A DNA stretch of 33,736 bases from a candidate division KSB1 bacterium (GCA_034505495.1 JAPDQV010000011.1:1-33736), one strand, 5' to 3'; positions 1 through 8,193 are shown, counted from the first letter of the stretch. Notes: generated by a model not told the origin, from the letters alone. Translations and numbers: made by a program.

Positions 1-246
<246 letters not shown>

Positions 247-321
247 GATAAATTTTTGATGCCCTCAGCGGGCGGATTTCGGTTTGATTGTCGGACTTTT
301 TTCTTCACGATTGCACAAGAT

Positions 322-442
322 ATTCTCGGTGGTCATGGCGGAGGGGAGACACCCGATCCCATTCCGAACTCGGAAGTTAAGCCCTCCTGCGCCGATGGTA
401 CTGTACGGGCGACCGTGCGGGAGAGTAGGACGCCGCCGAGAT
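322..442 (+). rRNA. 5S ribosomal RNA
   Basis: The core gaggggagacacccgatccc and the following cattccgaactcggaagttaag are the canonical 5S loop B/C region. The ends pair to form helix I: tctcggtgg at 324-332 against ccgccgaga at 433-441, with one G-U pair. The length of about 120 bases is normal. It sits downstream of 23S in the usual order and is followed at once by a terminator. No tRNA lies between 23S and 5S or after 5S. Exact ends may shift by one or two bases. Confidence 0.96.
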
Positions 443-450
443 TAATTTTC

Positions 451-482
451 AAGGCCTCTGGACATCCAAGAGGCCTTTTTTG
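451..482 (+). terminator. Rho-independent terminator of the rRNA operon
   Basis: A perfect 9-bp stem, aaggcctct (451-459) with agaggcctt (469-477), encloses a 9-base loop and runs into a T tract. It lies 9 bases after the 5S end and closes the rRNA operon. On the opposite strand no T-run follows, so it probably does not terminate the convergent kinase gene. Confidence 0.93.
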
Positions 483-484
483 TT

Positions 485-1471
485 TTACGACGATAAATTA
501 TCCGCCAATTCAAACGCCAACATCGCCGCGCCCAAAACGGCAGAATCATCCCCTAACGTGGCGCGAACAATCTCCACATTGCGCGCCGCAACCGGAAAAA
601 CATTTTCAAACGCAGTTTTTTTCACAAGGTCTAAATAATCATCTTTCAAGGCTTCGACTACGCCGCCGCCGACTACAACGACTTGCGGATTCAGCATGTT
701 CAAAAGATTGGCAATCCCATATCCTAAATACTTGGCGGATTTTTCTATCGCTTGAACCGCAGCAGGATCCCGCATTTTGAAGGCCTGAGCAAGCTTTTTA
801 CTGCGAATTCTCTCTTCAGAATGACTGTCGGGATCAATGAGTGTGGTTTTTACGCCCTCTGCGGCTGCCGCACGAATATCGCGTTCGATTGCGGTACGCG
901 AGGAAAAAGCCTCCAGACATCCTCGTCGGCCGCAGCCGCAAAGCGGGCCTTCTGGATCCAAAATCATATGTCCCAATTCCGCAGCGTTTTCGTTAAAACC
1001 GTGCAGCAATTTTCCATCAATAATGATGCCGCCGCCAATACCGGTGCCGACGAATAAACCGACAGCATGCTGAGCCTTGTGAGCAGCGCCGAAATAGTAC
1101 TCGCCCAACAGCCCCACGTTTCCGTCATTGTCGACGGCCGTTGGTACTTCAAGCGCTGTTTCGATGCGCTGTTTAAGCGGTGCATTCTTCCACCGCAAAT
1201 TGGGGGTTTCGATGATAACCCCTTTCTTTAAATCCAAAGGTCCCGGAGAGCCAATGCCGACGGCGCTAATTGCGATCAAGTCAACGCCGGCATTGTCAAG
1301 TGCCTCCTTGAGGCAGTCTAAAATTCTCGAGACAACTGCCTCGAATCCCAATTCCGCCTTGGTTCGCTTTTTTGCCGCCCCGATAATTTTACCGTTACGA
1401 TCGACAACGGCCGAATAGATTTTTGTTCCTCCCAAATCTACGGCCAAAACCAAGTTCTCTTTGCCCTTCAT
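485..1471 (-). CDS. ROK-family sugar kinase (glucokinase-like)
   Basis: This 328-residue protein should phosphorylate a hexose or aminosugar with ATP in the cytoplasm. Residues 12-18 (DLGGTKI) form the phosphate-1 loop, and VGTGIGGG at 141-148 the second phosphate loop. Asp116 in VDNDGN fits the catalytic base. The ROK zinc site is intact: His168 in ELGH, then Cys178, Cys180 and Cys185 in the CGCGxxGCLE signature. The length is typical for bacterial ROK glucokinases. A GGTGG ribosome site precedes the ATG. The gene stands alone, convergent with the rRNA operon. ROK kinases differ in substrate (glucose, fructose, N-acetylmannosamine, N-acetylglucosamine), and sequence alone does not settle it. 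No DNA-binding domain is present, so it is a kinase and not a ROK repressor. Confidence 0.93.
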   Translation of the reverse strand: MKGKENLVLAVDLGGTKIYSAVVDRNGKIIGAAKKRTKAELGFEAVVSRILDCLKEALDNAGVDLIAISAVGIGSPGPLDLKKGVIIETPNLRWKNAPLKQRIETALEVPTAVDNDGNVGLLGEYYFGAAHKAQHAVGLFVGTGIGGGIIIDGKLLHGFNENAAELGHMILDPEGPLCGCGRRGCLEAFSSRTAIERDIRAAAAEGVKTTLIDPDSHSEERIRSKKLAQAFKMRDPAAVQAIEKSAKYLGYGIANLLNMLNPQVVVVGGGVVEALKDDYLDLVKKTAFENVFPVAARNVEIVRATLGDDSAVLGAAMLAFELADNLSS

Positions 1472-1618
1472 TACCCACCTTTGATCTTAAACTTTACAAA
1501 AGATAGCCAAAAAAAACGGCAATTGACAAGAAAAATGTGCAAGCCCAAGAAAAAGAATCGCTTTCATTTCCATTGTAAAAGCATTAAATTTTAGAGTCGT
1601 ATTTCTAAAAAGGAAGTT

Positions 1619-2086
1619 ATGATTAACGGTACAGACATCGATGCAGCTCTCGCCACCCTTACGCATGAGGACGTGGTATCCTTTGATAATGAGTTGCTGA
1701 ACGGCGAAGGCATCAGTTATTATGAAAATTCTCAAGTGCTCGATGCGGTTGTCTATCGTAATCACCTTTCCGGTCGCGTCGGCAATTTTCTCGAAGTTCA
1801 TCACGTTCGCATCGTATCTCATGGCAGGGAGCTGACTTGTCACTGCACCTGCCGCAGTCGAAAAAACATTTGTGTTCATTCCATGGCGCTTCTCTACGCC
1901 TGGGCCAATGACGGTCAGGACTTTACCAACCTCAGCGATGTCTTGGCACAAATCCACGATTGGGATTCGGTAAGGCTGCGCGAAATCGTCATCAACATTC
2001 TGCAAAAACAACCACATTTGGCTGGGGATTTTCTGAAAAAACACATCCCTGATTGGGACGAGATCGATCCGGATCCGTTTAAATAG
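1619..2086 (+). CDS. SWIM zinc-finger domain protein
   Basis: This 155-residue protein carries a SWIM-type zinc finger, CxCx(n)CxH, made by Cys76, Cys78, Cys85 and His87 and followed by the usual hydrophobic helix (MALLYAW). The upstream half (residues 25-70) resembles the beta-hairpin region that precedes SWIM fingers in bacterial proteins. SWIM fingers bind DNA or proteins and often occur in helicase-associated or uncharacterised bacterial proteins. Here the domain stands almost alone, with a 60-residue acidic tail. A good AAGGA ribosome site lies 7 bases before the ATG. The flanking genes are the divergent ROK kinase and a downstream lytic transglycosylase about 120 bases away, which suggest no function. 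Specific role unknown. Confidence 0.8.
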   Translation: MINGTDIDAALATLTHEDVVSFDNELLNGEGISYYENSQVLDAVVYRNHLSGRVGNFLEVHHVRIVSHGRELTCHCTCRSRKNICVHSMALLYAWANDGQDFTNLSDVLAQIHDWDSVRLREIVINILQKQPHLAGDFLKKHIPDWDEIDPDPFK

Positions 2087-2207
2087 CCGTTAACCAGCAA
2101 GCTTTCCTGCCACTCCTACAATTTATCGCCAAGCTGCACCCTTTGGAATGAATATTTGTGGCTGTAAATTTGCAATAGAGATGACGGTCGACTAAAGAGC
2201 GGTTAAT

Positions 2208-3497
2208 ATGCGGAAGTACGATTACATATTGAGTCTCTGGATCATACTTGGGTGGGCAGCTGCAAGCCTTGTTGCCCAGGAGACGTTTGTTCTGCCGAAG
2301 GCAATTGAACGAAACGTCGATTTTTGGGTAAAGATCTATGCCTGCTATCCCACCCACACAGTGGTTATTCACGACAAGGAAGACCTTTCTGTTGTTTATG
2401 AAGTGGTCAACTTGGATGAATATCCGGCGGCTCAGAATGGTTCGCGGTGGTCGATTGTGGAACAAAAAAAGACTAAATATGTTCGGGCGCTTGAAGAGCT
2501 GGCTAAAATGTCCAAGCCGATCTCTTATGATTCTCTGACGGCGTTGCAGAGGCATGTTTATCTGGCATGGCTGCATTCGGCGGATAAAGAGAAATTTACT
2601 AAAGCGGTCGAAAACATAAGGGCTCAACGCGGCGTAAGTGACCGTTTTGCCGAAAGCGTAAAGAGGTCGGGGCGCTATTTAGAGTATATAAAAACGGTTT
2701 TTAAGGATTATGGATTGCCTGAAGATATCGCTTATTTGGCGCATGTAGAGTCGCTTTTTAATTATGATGCCTATTCCAAAGCCGGAGCTGCTGGCATTTG
2801 GCAATTTATTCCGCATACCGGCAGATTGTTTCTAACCATCAACGAAGCGGTCGATGAGAGGCTCGACCCCTTGGTCGCAACCGTGGCGGCGGCAAAGCTC
2901 TTGCGCAAGAACTATCAACAGTTGGGCAGCTGGCCGTTGGCAATAACCGCCTACAACCACGGGCTGAGCGGAATGAAAGATGCCGTGCAAAAAACCGGCA
3001 CGAACGATTTCGAGACCATCTTTCTCAATTATCGCAGCCGTTCCTTTGGATTTGCTTCTAAAAATTTTTATGCCGAATTTCTTGCTGCCGTGCATGTGGC
3101 GAAAAACTATTATCATTATTTTGGACCGCTGGAGCTTTCACCTCCGGCCAAATTCATGACCGTGGAACTTCCGGTCCCCATGTATTTGAAAGAGGCCGCT
3201 GCTCTTTTTTCGGTTGAGGTTGACACGTTAATCGTATTCAATAAGGCCTTGCGAAAACCGGCTGTTGAAAATCAACAAAAGTTGCCTGCAGGATATAAAC
3301 TGCACCTGCCGTTTCGCGAAAACTGGAACCCGTTGGAGGTTTTTCCGACATCGGAGAACCGGATGGATCGCAGAAATTCAGATAAATCCGGTACGGTGCA
3401 ATCCGTTAAAATAAGCAATCCTTCAGAACGTGATTCATCGGCCGCTTCCGAAAGGTTGCCTGCTGCGGTGGATAAACTACCTTTTCAAATTGACTGA
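2208..3497 (+). CDS. Lytic transglycosylase, MltD/Slt-like (GH23)
   Basis: This 429-residue exported enzyme probably cleaves peptidoglycan glycan strands to 1,6-anhydro-muropeptides. Residues 1-23 form a signal peptide ending near VAQ. The SLT domain spans about 155-270: Glu181 in HVESLFN is the catalytic acid, followed by the family signatures GAAGIWQFIPHTGR (193-206) and ITAYNHG (246-252). An N-terminal helical region (90-150) resembles the MltD preamble. Residues 320-370 look like a degenerate LysM-type wall-binding repeat (PVPMYLKEAAALFSVEVDTL...LPAGYKLHLPF). The low-complexity tail after 375 is probably disordered. No lipobox is visible, so it is likely periplasmic. The ribosome site is weak. 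The next gene starts two bases after its stop, so the two are probably co-transcribed. Confidence 0.88.
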   Translation: MRKYDYILSLWIILGWAAASLVAQETFVLPKAIERNVDFWVKIYACYPTHTVVIHDKEDLSVVYEVVNLDEYPAAQNGSRWSIVEQKKTKYVRALEELAKMSKPISYDSLTALQRHVYLAWLHSADKEKFTKAVENIRAQRGVSDRFAESVKRSGRYLEYIKTVFKDYGLPEDIAYLAHVESLFNYDAYSKAGAAGIWQFIPHTGRLFLTINEAVDERLDPLVATVAAAKLLRKNYQQLGSWPLAITAYNHGLSGMKDAVQKTGTNDFETIFLNYRSRSFGFASKNFYAEFLAAVHVAKNYYHYFGPLELSPPAKFMTVELPVPMYLKEAAALFSVEVDTLIVFNKALRKPAVENQQKLPAGYKLHLPFRENWNPLEVFPTSENRMDRRNSDKSGTVQSVKISNPSERDSSAASERLPAAVDKLPFQID

Positions 3498-3499
3498 AT

Positions 3500-4732
3500 A
3501 TGCCGGCGACTGTGTTAGAGAAACCTATTCCTCCTTTGCGCCGTGAATTGGAGCCGACGCCCATTCATGATCGCAAAGGGCATGCATTCATTCGGCTCGA
3601 CGACCCGCTGCACCTGTCCGATACCGCCGTATTTTTGCCGCCGCCGCTGTTTTGGCTTGCCGCTTTGTTCGACGGTCAGCATACGATTGCCGAACTCTAT
3701 CGACAACATCGTCAAAAATTTCGCGAAAAGCTCAACGAAGCGCAAATTCAGGCTATGATCAAAAGCCTGGATGAAGCGTTTCTTTTGGACAACGATCGTT
3801 TTGCCCGTCGTTTGGCTGCGCGCCGACAGGCTTATCGAAAGCTGCAGGTGCGGCCGATGGCCTTTGCCGGGCAAAGCTATGCCGAAGAGCCCGAAGCATT
3901 GGCCGAACAGATGCGCCGGCAGGCTGCCGAGGCAGCCGCGATTTCATCGGTAAGAGTCGCAACCGATCGTAAAATTGTCGGTGCGGCTGTCCCCCACATC
4001 GATCCGCGGTTAGGAGGCGTCACCTATGCCGCAGTCTATCGCTTTTTTCATACTTTGCCCACAAATACGGTATTTGTCGTGCTGGGAATATCGCATCATA
4101 TGATGAAGTCTGCCTTTGCGCTTACCGAGCGCCCTTTTGCGGTTCCGGGAGGCCAAGTCGAAATCGACCGCCAACTTTTACATCGTATCACCAAGCACTG
4201 CAAAAATGACCTGTTTCAGGATGAACTATATCACCTTTATGAACACAGCATAGAGTTTCAGGCTGTTTATTTAAGCTGGTTTGTCAAAGTTCCTTTTACA
4301 CTTGTTCCGGTTCTCTGCTCCTTTACCTTCCCTATGAAAGAAACCGAAAGACGGCAATACGAAGAATTTCTTCAGGCTGTTCAGGCTGCCGCTGCCGAAG
4401 AATCACGGCATGTTGTCTATATCGCCGCGGTGGATTTGTCGCATATCGGTCCTTTGTACGGGAGCCAATGGGCGCCGGATGCCTTTCAGCTTGCCCAGGT
4501 GGAAGAGACCGACAAAAAGTTGCTCGATGCATTTATGCGCCGAGATACCGCCGCCTTCGATCTCGTTTTTGAGCAAAAAGCCGCGCAAAACAACGTCTGC
4601 GGATTTCCCGCCATGCGGACCCTTCTTCCTCTCCTGCCGCCTTCGGAAGGCGTTCTAATCGCGTATGACAACGCCATTATGGACGAATTCCGGTCTACCG
4701 TCACCTTCGCCGGTGTACTTTTCGTTCGTTAA
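3500..4732 (+). CDS. MEMO-family protein (AmmeMemoRadiSam system protein B-like) with N-terminal extension
   Basis: Residues about 155-410 match the MEMO fold, related to extradiol dioxygenases. Visible signatures are VPHIDPRLGG (164-173, metal-ligand His166), GISHH (196-200), EHSIEFQ (248-254) and VDLSHIG (311-317). Human MEMO uses a cysteine in the last motif; here it is serine, as is common in bacteria. The first 150 residues are an extra domain with a helical PqqD-like look (TIAELYRQH...) found in some bacterial relatives. In many genomes MEMO (B) is encoded with AMMECR1 (A) and a radical SAM protein (S). Neither is in this window. The start is only two bases after the lytic transglycosylase stop, so translation is probably coupled. 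Biochemical function is unknown for the bacterial family. Confidence 0.85.
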   Translation: MPATVLEKPIPPLRRELEPTPIHDRKGHAFIRLDDPLHLSDTAVFLPPPLFWLAALFDGQHTIAELYRQHRQKFREKLNEAQIQAMIKSLDEAFLLDNDRFARRLAARRQAYRKLQVRPMAFAGQSYAEEPEALAEQMRRQAAEAAAISSVRVATDRKIVGAAVPHIDPRLGGVTYAAVYRFFHTLPTNTVFVVLGISHHMMKSAFALTERPFAVPGGQVEIDRQLLHRITKHCKNDLFQDELYHLYEHSIEFQAVYLSWFVKVPFTLVPVLCSFTFPMKETERRQYEEFLQAVQAAAAEESRHVVYIAAVDLSHIGPLYGSQWAPDAFQLAQVEETDKKLLDAFMRRDTAAFDLVFEQKAAQNNVCGFPAMRTLLPLLPPSEGVLIAYDNAIMDEFRSTVTFAGVLFVR

Positions 4733-4770
4733 GAGAAGCCGTCAAAAAACTTCTTGCTTTTTAGCTCCAA

Positions 4771-4801
4771 TCGTGCTACTTTTTTAAAAAAAGTAGCACG
4801 A
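4771..4801. promoter_or_regulatory. NikR-type operator overlapping the nikR promoter and ribosome site
   Basis: A perfect 31-bp inverted repeat, with 15-bp arms around a single central A at 4786. Its outer parts read GTGCTAC (4773-4779), 13 bases, then GTAGCAC (4793-4799). This closely resembles the GTGTTAC-N13/14-GTAACAC class of NikR sites reported by comparative genomics for deltaproteobacteria and archaea. The ATG of the NikR homologue is 8 bases downstream, and the GAGG ribosome site touches the right arm. A possible promoter (TTGCTT at 4754-4759, 17 bases, TACTTT at 4777-4782) would be covered by a bound repressor. No T-run follows the stem on either strand, so a terminator is unlikely. 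Confidence 0.82.
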
Positions 4802-4808
4802 GGCGTTT

Positions 4809-5225
4809 ATGAGCTCGATCGTACGATTCGGTGTTTCGCTTGACGCCGAACTTTTGCAGAAATTCGACGCGCACATTAAAAAGAAGGGTTACAGCAATCG
4901 TTCTGAGGCTATCCGCGATTTGATCCGCGATATGCTGGTCCGCGACGAGTGGGAAGACCCGAAGGATAAGGTCATCGGCACGATTACGGTTATCATCGAT
5001 CAAAAGCTCAATACGATCACCAAATTTTTAGCCCAGTCGCAGGAGCCGCTTAAAGAGATCATCTCCACGATGCACGTGCAGCTCGATGAAGAAAACAGTC
5101 TGGAGGTCTCTGCCGTTCGCGGTTGTGCTAAAAAGGTGCGGGAACTGGCCAATCAGCTGCTCGGAATCAAAGGCGTCAAGCACGGCAGCCTGGTTATGAC
5201 GACGACCGGTAAACATATCAAATAA
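4809..5225 (+). CDS. nikR: NikR-family ribbon-helix-helix regulator with altered metal site
   Basis: This 138-residue protein has the full NikR layout. An N-terminal ribbon-helix-helix DNA-binding domain (residues 3-45, RFGVSLDAELLQKFD and GYSNRSEAIRDLIRD) is followed by a C-terminal ACT-like metal-sensing domain (about 55-135). The DNA-binding half is well conserved. The high-affinity nickel site is not. In E. coli the ligands are His76, His87, His89 and Cys95. The aligned positions here appear to be Glu79 (one-residue alignment uncertainty), His89, Gln91 and Ser97. Only one of four ligands survives. It therefore probably senses another metal, binds nickel differently, or needs no metal. It is first in an apparent four-gene unit and sits under its own palindromic operator. 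The symbol indicates family and not proven nickel response. Confidence 0.86.
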   Translation: MSSIVRFGVSLDAELLQKFDAHIKKKGYSNRSEAIRDLIRDMLVRDEWEDPKDKVIGTITVIIDQKLNTITKFLAQSQEPLKEIISTMHVQLDEENSLEVSAVRGCAKKVRELANQLLGIKGVKHGSLVMTTTGKHIK

Positions 5226-5246
5226 ACTGAAACGGAGGAGATGCAA

Positions 5247-7070
5247 ATGCGTAACTTTTTGTTTGTACTGCTTGCCGGGGTACAGGTTTTTGCGGCAGAA
5301 TCGACCGGTGATTCGGTAAAATATCGCTTCAAACCCATTACGGTAACGGCTTCCAAGATCAATGGAGCACAGCGTGAGATTGCCGCAGGAGTGACGGTGA
5401 TCGAAGAACGTCAGCTGCGTACTGCGATGACCACGTCGGCTTTGGATGCGGCAAAAGACTATGTGCCGGCGTTGTTCGTGACTGAACGAGCGTTGATGGG
5501 GTACGGCGTCGCGTCCGGCGCGGCCGGAGGGATAACCATTCGCGGCATCGGCGGTTCGCCTGTAACCGGCGTTCTGGTTCTGCGCGACGGTCGACCCGAC
5601 ATCATGGGTATGATGGGCCATGCGCTTCCCGATGCTTACTCGACCATCGGCCTTGAAAGCATCGAGGTGATTCGCGGACCGGCATCATTTCTCTATGGTA
5701 CCAACGCAATGGGCGGCGTGATCAACCTGGTTTCGAAGCGGCAGCGACAGGAGGGTTTTTCCACGGGCGTGGTTGTCGGCGCAGGATCTTTCGCGTCGCA
5801 AAAGTATGAAGCTCGCCACGGCGGAAAATTCGGCGGTTTCGATTACTATGTAACGGCTTCCCGTCAATCGACCGACGGACATCGGCCTTCTTCCGATTAC
5901 CGCAATCAGGGCTATACGGCACACCTCGGGTATGCTTTGAGCGCTGCTACCAAGATCGAGCTGAATGCCAACTATTCCGATATTTATCTGTTGGATCCCG
6001 GCCTGGAACCGGCGCCCAAGGCAAATCAGTGGTATCATCTCTTCCGCTCCGGCGCCGATCTGACGTTGGATCATTCCGGCCGTTTCGGCGAAACGGTTGT
6101 CAAGCTGCACGGCAATTTCGGCCGTCACTGCATCTATGACGGCTGGAGATCGAACGACCGCACTACCGGCGTAATCGTCTATCAAAACCTCAAGCCGTGG
6201 AAGACAAATACGACGACGATCGGTTTTGACTATAAAACTTACGGCGGCGACGCAGAGGACAGTTCGCCGAAAGTACCGGTCATCAACTATCGAAAAAAGT
6301 TCATGACGGAATATGCCCCCTATCTGCATGTGCAGCAGCTGTTGCTGCAGCGAATGATCGTGTCGACCGGGGTTCGCGTCGAAAAGCACGAGCTCTACGG
6401 ATGGGAGACTTTGCCCAAAGTCGGAATGATCTACAGTTTTCCTACAACTTCTCTTCGCCTTTCTGCCGCCAAAGGTTTCCGCAGCCCGTCCATTCGCGAG
6501 CTGTATGTCTTTCCGCCGCGAAATGAAAAGCTGGAACCCGAGAGACTCTGGAACTATGAAGCGGGGGTCCTGCAGGAAATTGCCGATTTTGCGGAAATAG
6601 ATCTTTCTGTTTTCCGGATGCAGGGCGACAACATGATCCGCACGGTCATTGCGGGGGGTAAACCGCAATTCCTAAATTCGAGCCGATTTACCCATACCGG
6701 TTACGAAGCCTCGGCCAGGCTAATTCCGACAAACAACCTCGAATTACGGCTCACCTGGTCGGACGTGGATCTGGGCAACGAGACATTGGGGGCGCCGGAG
6801 AAAAAGCTGACGGCAACGGCAAACTATACTCTCGGCCGGCTCGATCTTCGGCTGCAGTTCATGCACATTGCCGGATTATACGCCAAGGACGGTCGGCAGG
6901 ACAAAATGCCCGACTACTCGCTGGTCGATTTTTGGCTGGGCCTAAAACCTTGGCGTACCGCATCATTTGCCTTCAAAGTCAAGAATTTTTTGGATCAAAA
7001 ATACGAGATTCTCAAGGGTTATCCGATGCCGGGCCGAACGATGGCAGCCGAGCTCGGATATGAATTCTAA
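5247..7070 (+). CDS. TonB-dependent outer-membrane receptor (BtuB/siderophore-receptor-like)
   Basis: This protein of about 607 residues should import a scarce ligand across the outer membrane using TonB energy. A signal peptide ends near VFAAE (residues 14-18). PITVTAS near 29-35 serves as the TonB-box region. The plug domain spans about 45-160, with the family signatures ITIRGIGG and IEVIRGPASFLYGTNAMGGVI. The rest is a beta-barrel ending in the terminal aromatic strand (AELGYEF). An ATG at 5241 is in frame, but the GGAGG at 5234-5238 is correctly spaced for the ATG at 5247, which is chosen here. It starts 21 bases after nikR and shares its operator. Small size and context fit a metal-chelate or corrinoid receptor; the ligand is not readable from sequence. 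Confidence 0.93.
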   Translation: MRNFLFVLLAGVQVFAAESTGDSVKYRFKPITVTASKINGAQREIAAGVTVIEERQLRTAMTTSALDAAKDYVPALFVTERALMGYGVASGAAGGITIRGIGGSPVTGVLVLRDGRPDIMGMMGHALPDAYSTIGLESIEVIRGPASFLYGTNAMGGVINLVSKRQRQEGFSTGVVVGAGSFASQKYEARHGGKFGGFDYYVTASRQSTDGHRPSSDYRNQGYTAHLGYALSAATKIELNANYSDIYLLDPGLEPAPKANQWYHLFRSGADLTLDHSGRFGETVVKLHGNFGRHCIYDGWRSNDRTTGVIVYQNLKPWKTNTTTIGFDYKTYGGDAEDSSPKVPVINYRKKFMTEYAPYLHVQQLLLQRMIVSTGVRVEKHELYGWETLPKVGMIYSFPTTSLRLSAAKGFRSPSIRELYVFPPRNEKLEPERLWNYEAGVLQEIADFAEIDLSVFRMQGDNMIRTVIAGGKPQFLNSSRFTHTGYEASARLIPTNNLELRLTWSDVDLGNETLGAPEKKLTATANYTLGRLDLRLQFMHIAGLYAKDGRQDKMPDYSLVDFWLGLKPWRTASFAFKVKNFLDQKYEILKGYPMPGRTMAAELGYEF

Positions 7071-7079
7071 AAGACATCC

Positions 7080-7622
7080 GTGAAATCGCAAACCAAACTC
7101 TTAACGCTGAGCGCCATGTTTACGGCGCTCGGCGTTTTATTCCCGATGCTGTTTCATGCCATGGGATTGGGTGCGGTCTTTTTGCCCATGTTTTGGCCGA
7201 TAGCTGCAGCGGCATTCTTTCTGCCGTTGCGTGAAACCGCGATCGTTGCTCTGGCTGCTCCGACCTTTTCCTGGCTGCTCACCGGCATGCCGCCGGTCTC
7301 CCCTCCGATCCTGCAAGTGATGATCTTTGAACTGGAAACCTTGGCCTGCACGACAGCCCTGCTGTATCGAAGACAATTCGGACAATGGATTTCTTTGGCT
7401 GCCGGTCTTTTTTTATCGCGTTTGACGCTGTTTCTTTTTATTTTGATACTCGCGCCTCTGTTCGGGCTCCCGCAAAATATTTTCTCCATCGGTTGGACGT
7501 TGCGGGGAGTACCGGGCCTAACGGCGATGCTGCTGATCATCCCGCCGTTGGCGGCAAAGGTAAAAGGAGAAAAGCTGCGGGTCATGCACAGACATGTCGA
7601 GACTTCATCGCCTTTACTTTAA
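7080..7622 (+). CDS. ECF transporter S-component-like membrane protein
   Basis: This 180-residue protein is almost entirely hydrophobic, with five or six predicted membrane helices (about 8-28, 32-50, 53-70, 80-95, 100-128, 138-160). The segment SWLLTGMPPVSPPILQVMIF (about 64-83) resembles the loop-plus-helix signature (LLxGMPP...) seen in annotated ECF S components. These bind a vitamin or metal substrate in the inner membrane and work with an ATPase/EcfT module. No EcfA or EcfT gene is in the window, so it would have to use a shared module elsewhere. It starts with GTG 10 bases after the TonB receptor and overlaps the methyltransferase gene by 29 bases. It probably moves the TonB-receptor ligand onward into the cytoplasm. 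The ribosome site is weak. Confidence 0.68.
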   Translation: MKSQTKLLTLSAMFTALGVLFPMLFHAMGLGAVFLPMFWPIAAAAFFLPLRETAIVALAAPTFSWLLTGMPPVSPPILQVMIFELETLACTTALLYRRQFGQWISLAAGLFLSRLTLFLFILILAPLFGLPQNIFSIGWTLRGVPGLTAMLLIIPPLAAKVKGEKLRVMHRHVETSSPLL

Positions 7623-8193
7623 TCGCTTGGCGCCGGTTTGGGCGAACAAATCGCGTCATGAACAGGTGGCGGAGGCTGTCTGCGGATTTGTGAAAAAAGG
7701 GGAAAATGTGTTGGATGCCGGCGCCGGTACCGGCTATTTGACGGAAAAATTGGGTGAATGGTGCGCACCGGGGATCGTGCTGGCGGTCGATCTGTCGGAA
7801 AGAATGCTCCAGGAAGCCCGTAAGCGCATCACCCAAAAAGGAGTTCTTTATTTGTGCAGCGATGTGAGCTGTACGGCCGTCGCTTCCAATGCCTTTGACA
7901 AGATCGTCTGCTATTCCTCCTTTCCGCATTTCGACCGGCCGATTGAAGCGCTTCATGAATTTTTACGGGTGCTCAAGCCGGGAGGAAAAATTTTGGTTTT
8001 TCACAACTGCTGCTCGCGCCGGCTCAATCAGTTTCACGCCGCATTGCCTGAGGTCGTCAGCTTTGACAAGCTGCCGAAGGCGGAGCAATTGATGGAACTG
8101 GTTCGTTTTGTCGGATTTACGAATGTGGTCGGCAGGGAAAGGCCGGATCTATACTGGGTAGAAGCGGAAAAGCCGATCCGGCGATCGTCCTGA
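7594..8193 (+). CDS. Class I SAM-dependent methyltransferase
   Basis: A 199-residue cytoplasmic methyltransferase of the UbiE/type-11 kind. Motif I is VLDAGAGTGYL (39-49). The acidic residue after strand 2 is in AVDLSERML (64-72), and the post-motif region LRVLKPGGKILVFHN (124-138) is typical. The segment HNCCSRRLNQFH (137-148) contains Cys139, Cys140 and two histidines close together. This might be a substrate or metal contact, but that is speculative. The start lies inside the preceding membrane-protein gene (29-base overlap), implying translational coupling. It is the last gene of the NikR-headed unit and ends 16 bases before the convergent DUF4956 stop. The substrate is unknown; position suggests modification of whatever the unit imports. 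Confidence 0.87.
   Translation: MSRLHRLYFNRLAPVWANKSRHEQVAEAVCGFVKKGENVLDAGAGTGYLTEKLGEWCAPGIVLAVDLSERMLQEARKRITQKGVLYLCSDVSCTAVASNAFDKIVCYSSFPHFDRPIEALHEFLRVLKPGGKILVFHNCCSRRLNQFHAALPEVVSFDKLPKAEQLMELVRFVGFTNVVGRERPDLYWVEAEKPIRRSS

Noticed and set aside
4771..4801. Reading the 31-bp palindrome as a terminator of the MEMO gene.
   Set aside because: The T and A tracts are in the centre of the palindrome and not after it. The sequence matches a NikR-type operator and abuts the nikR ribosome site.
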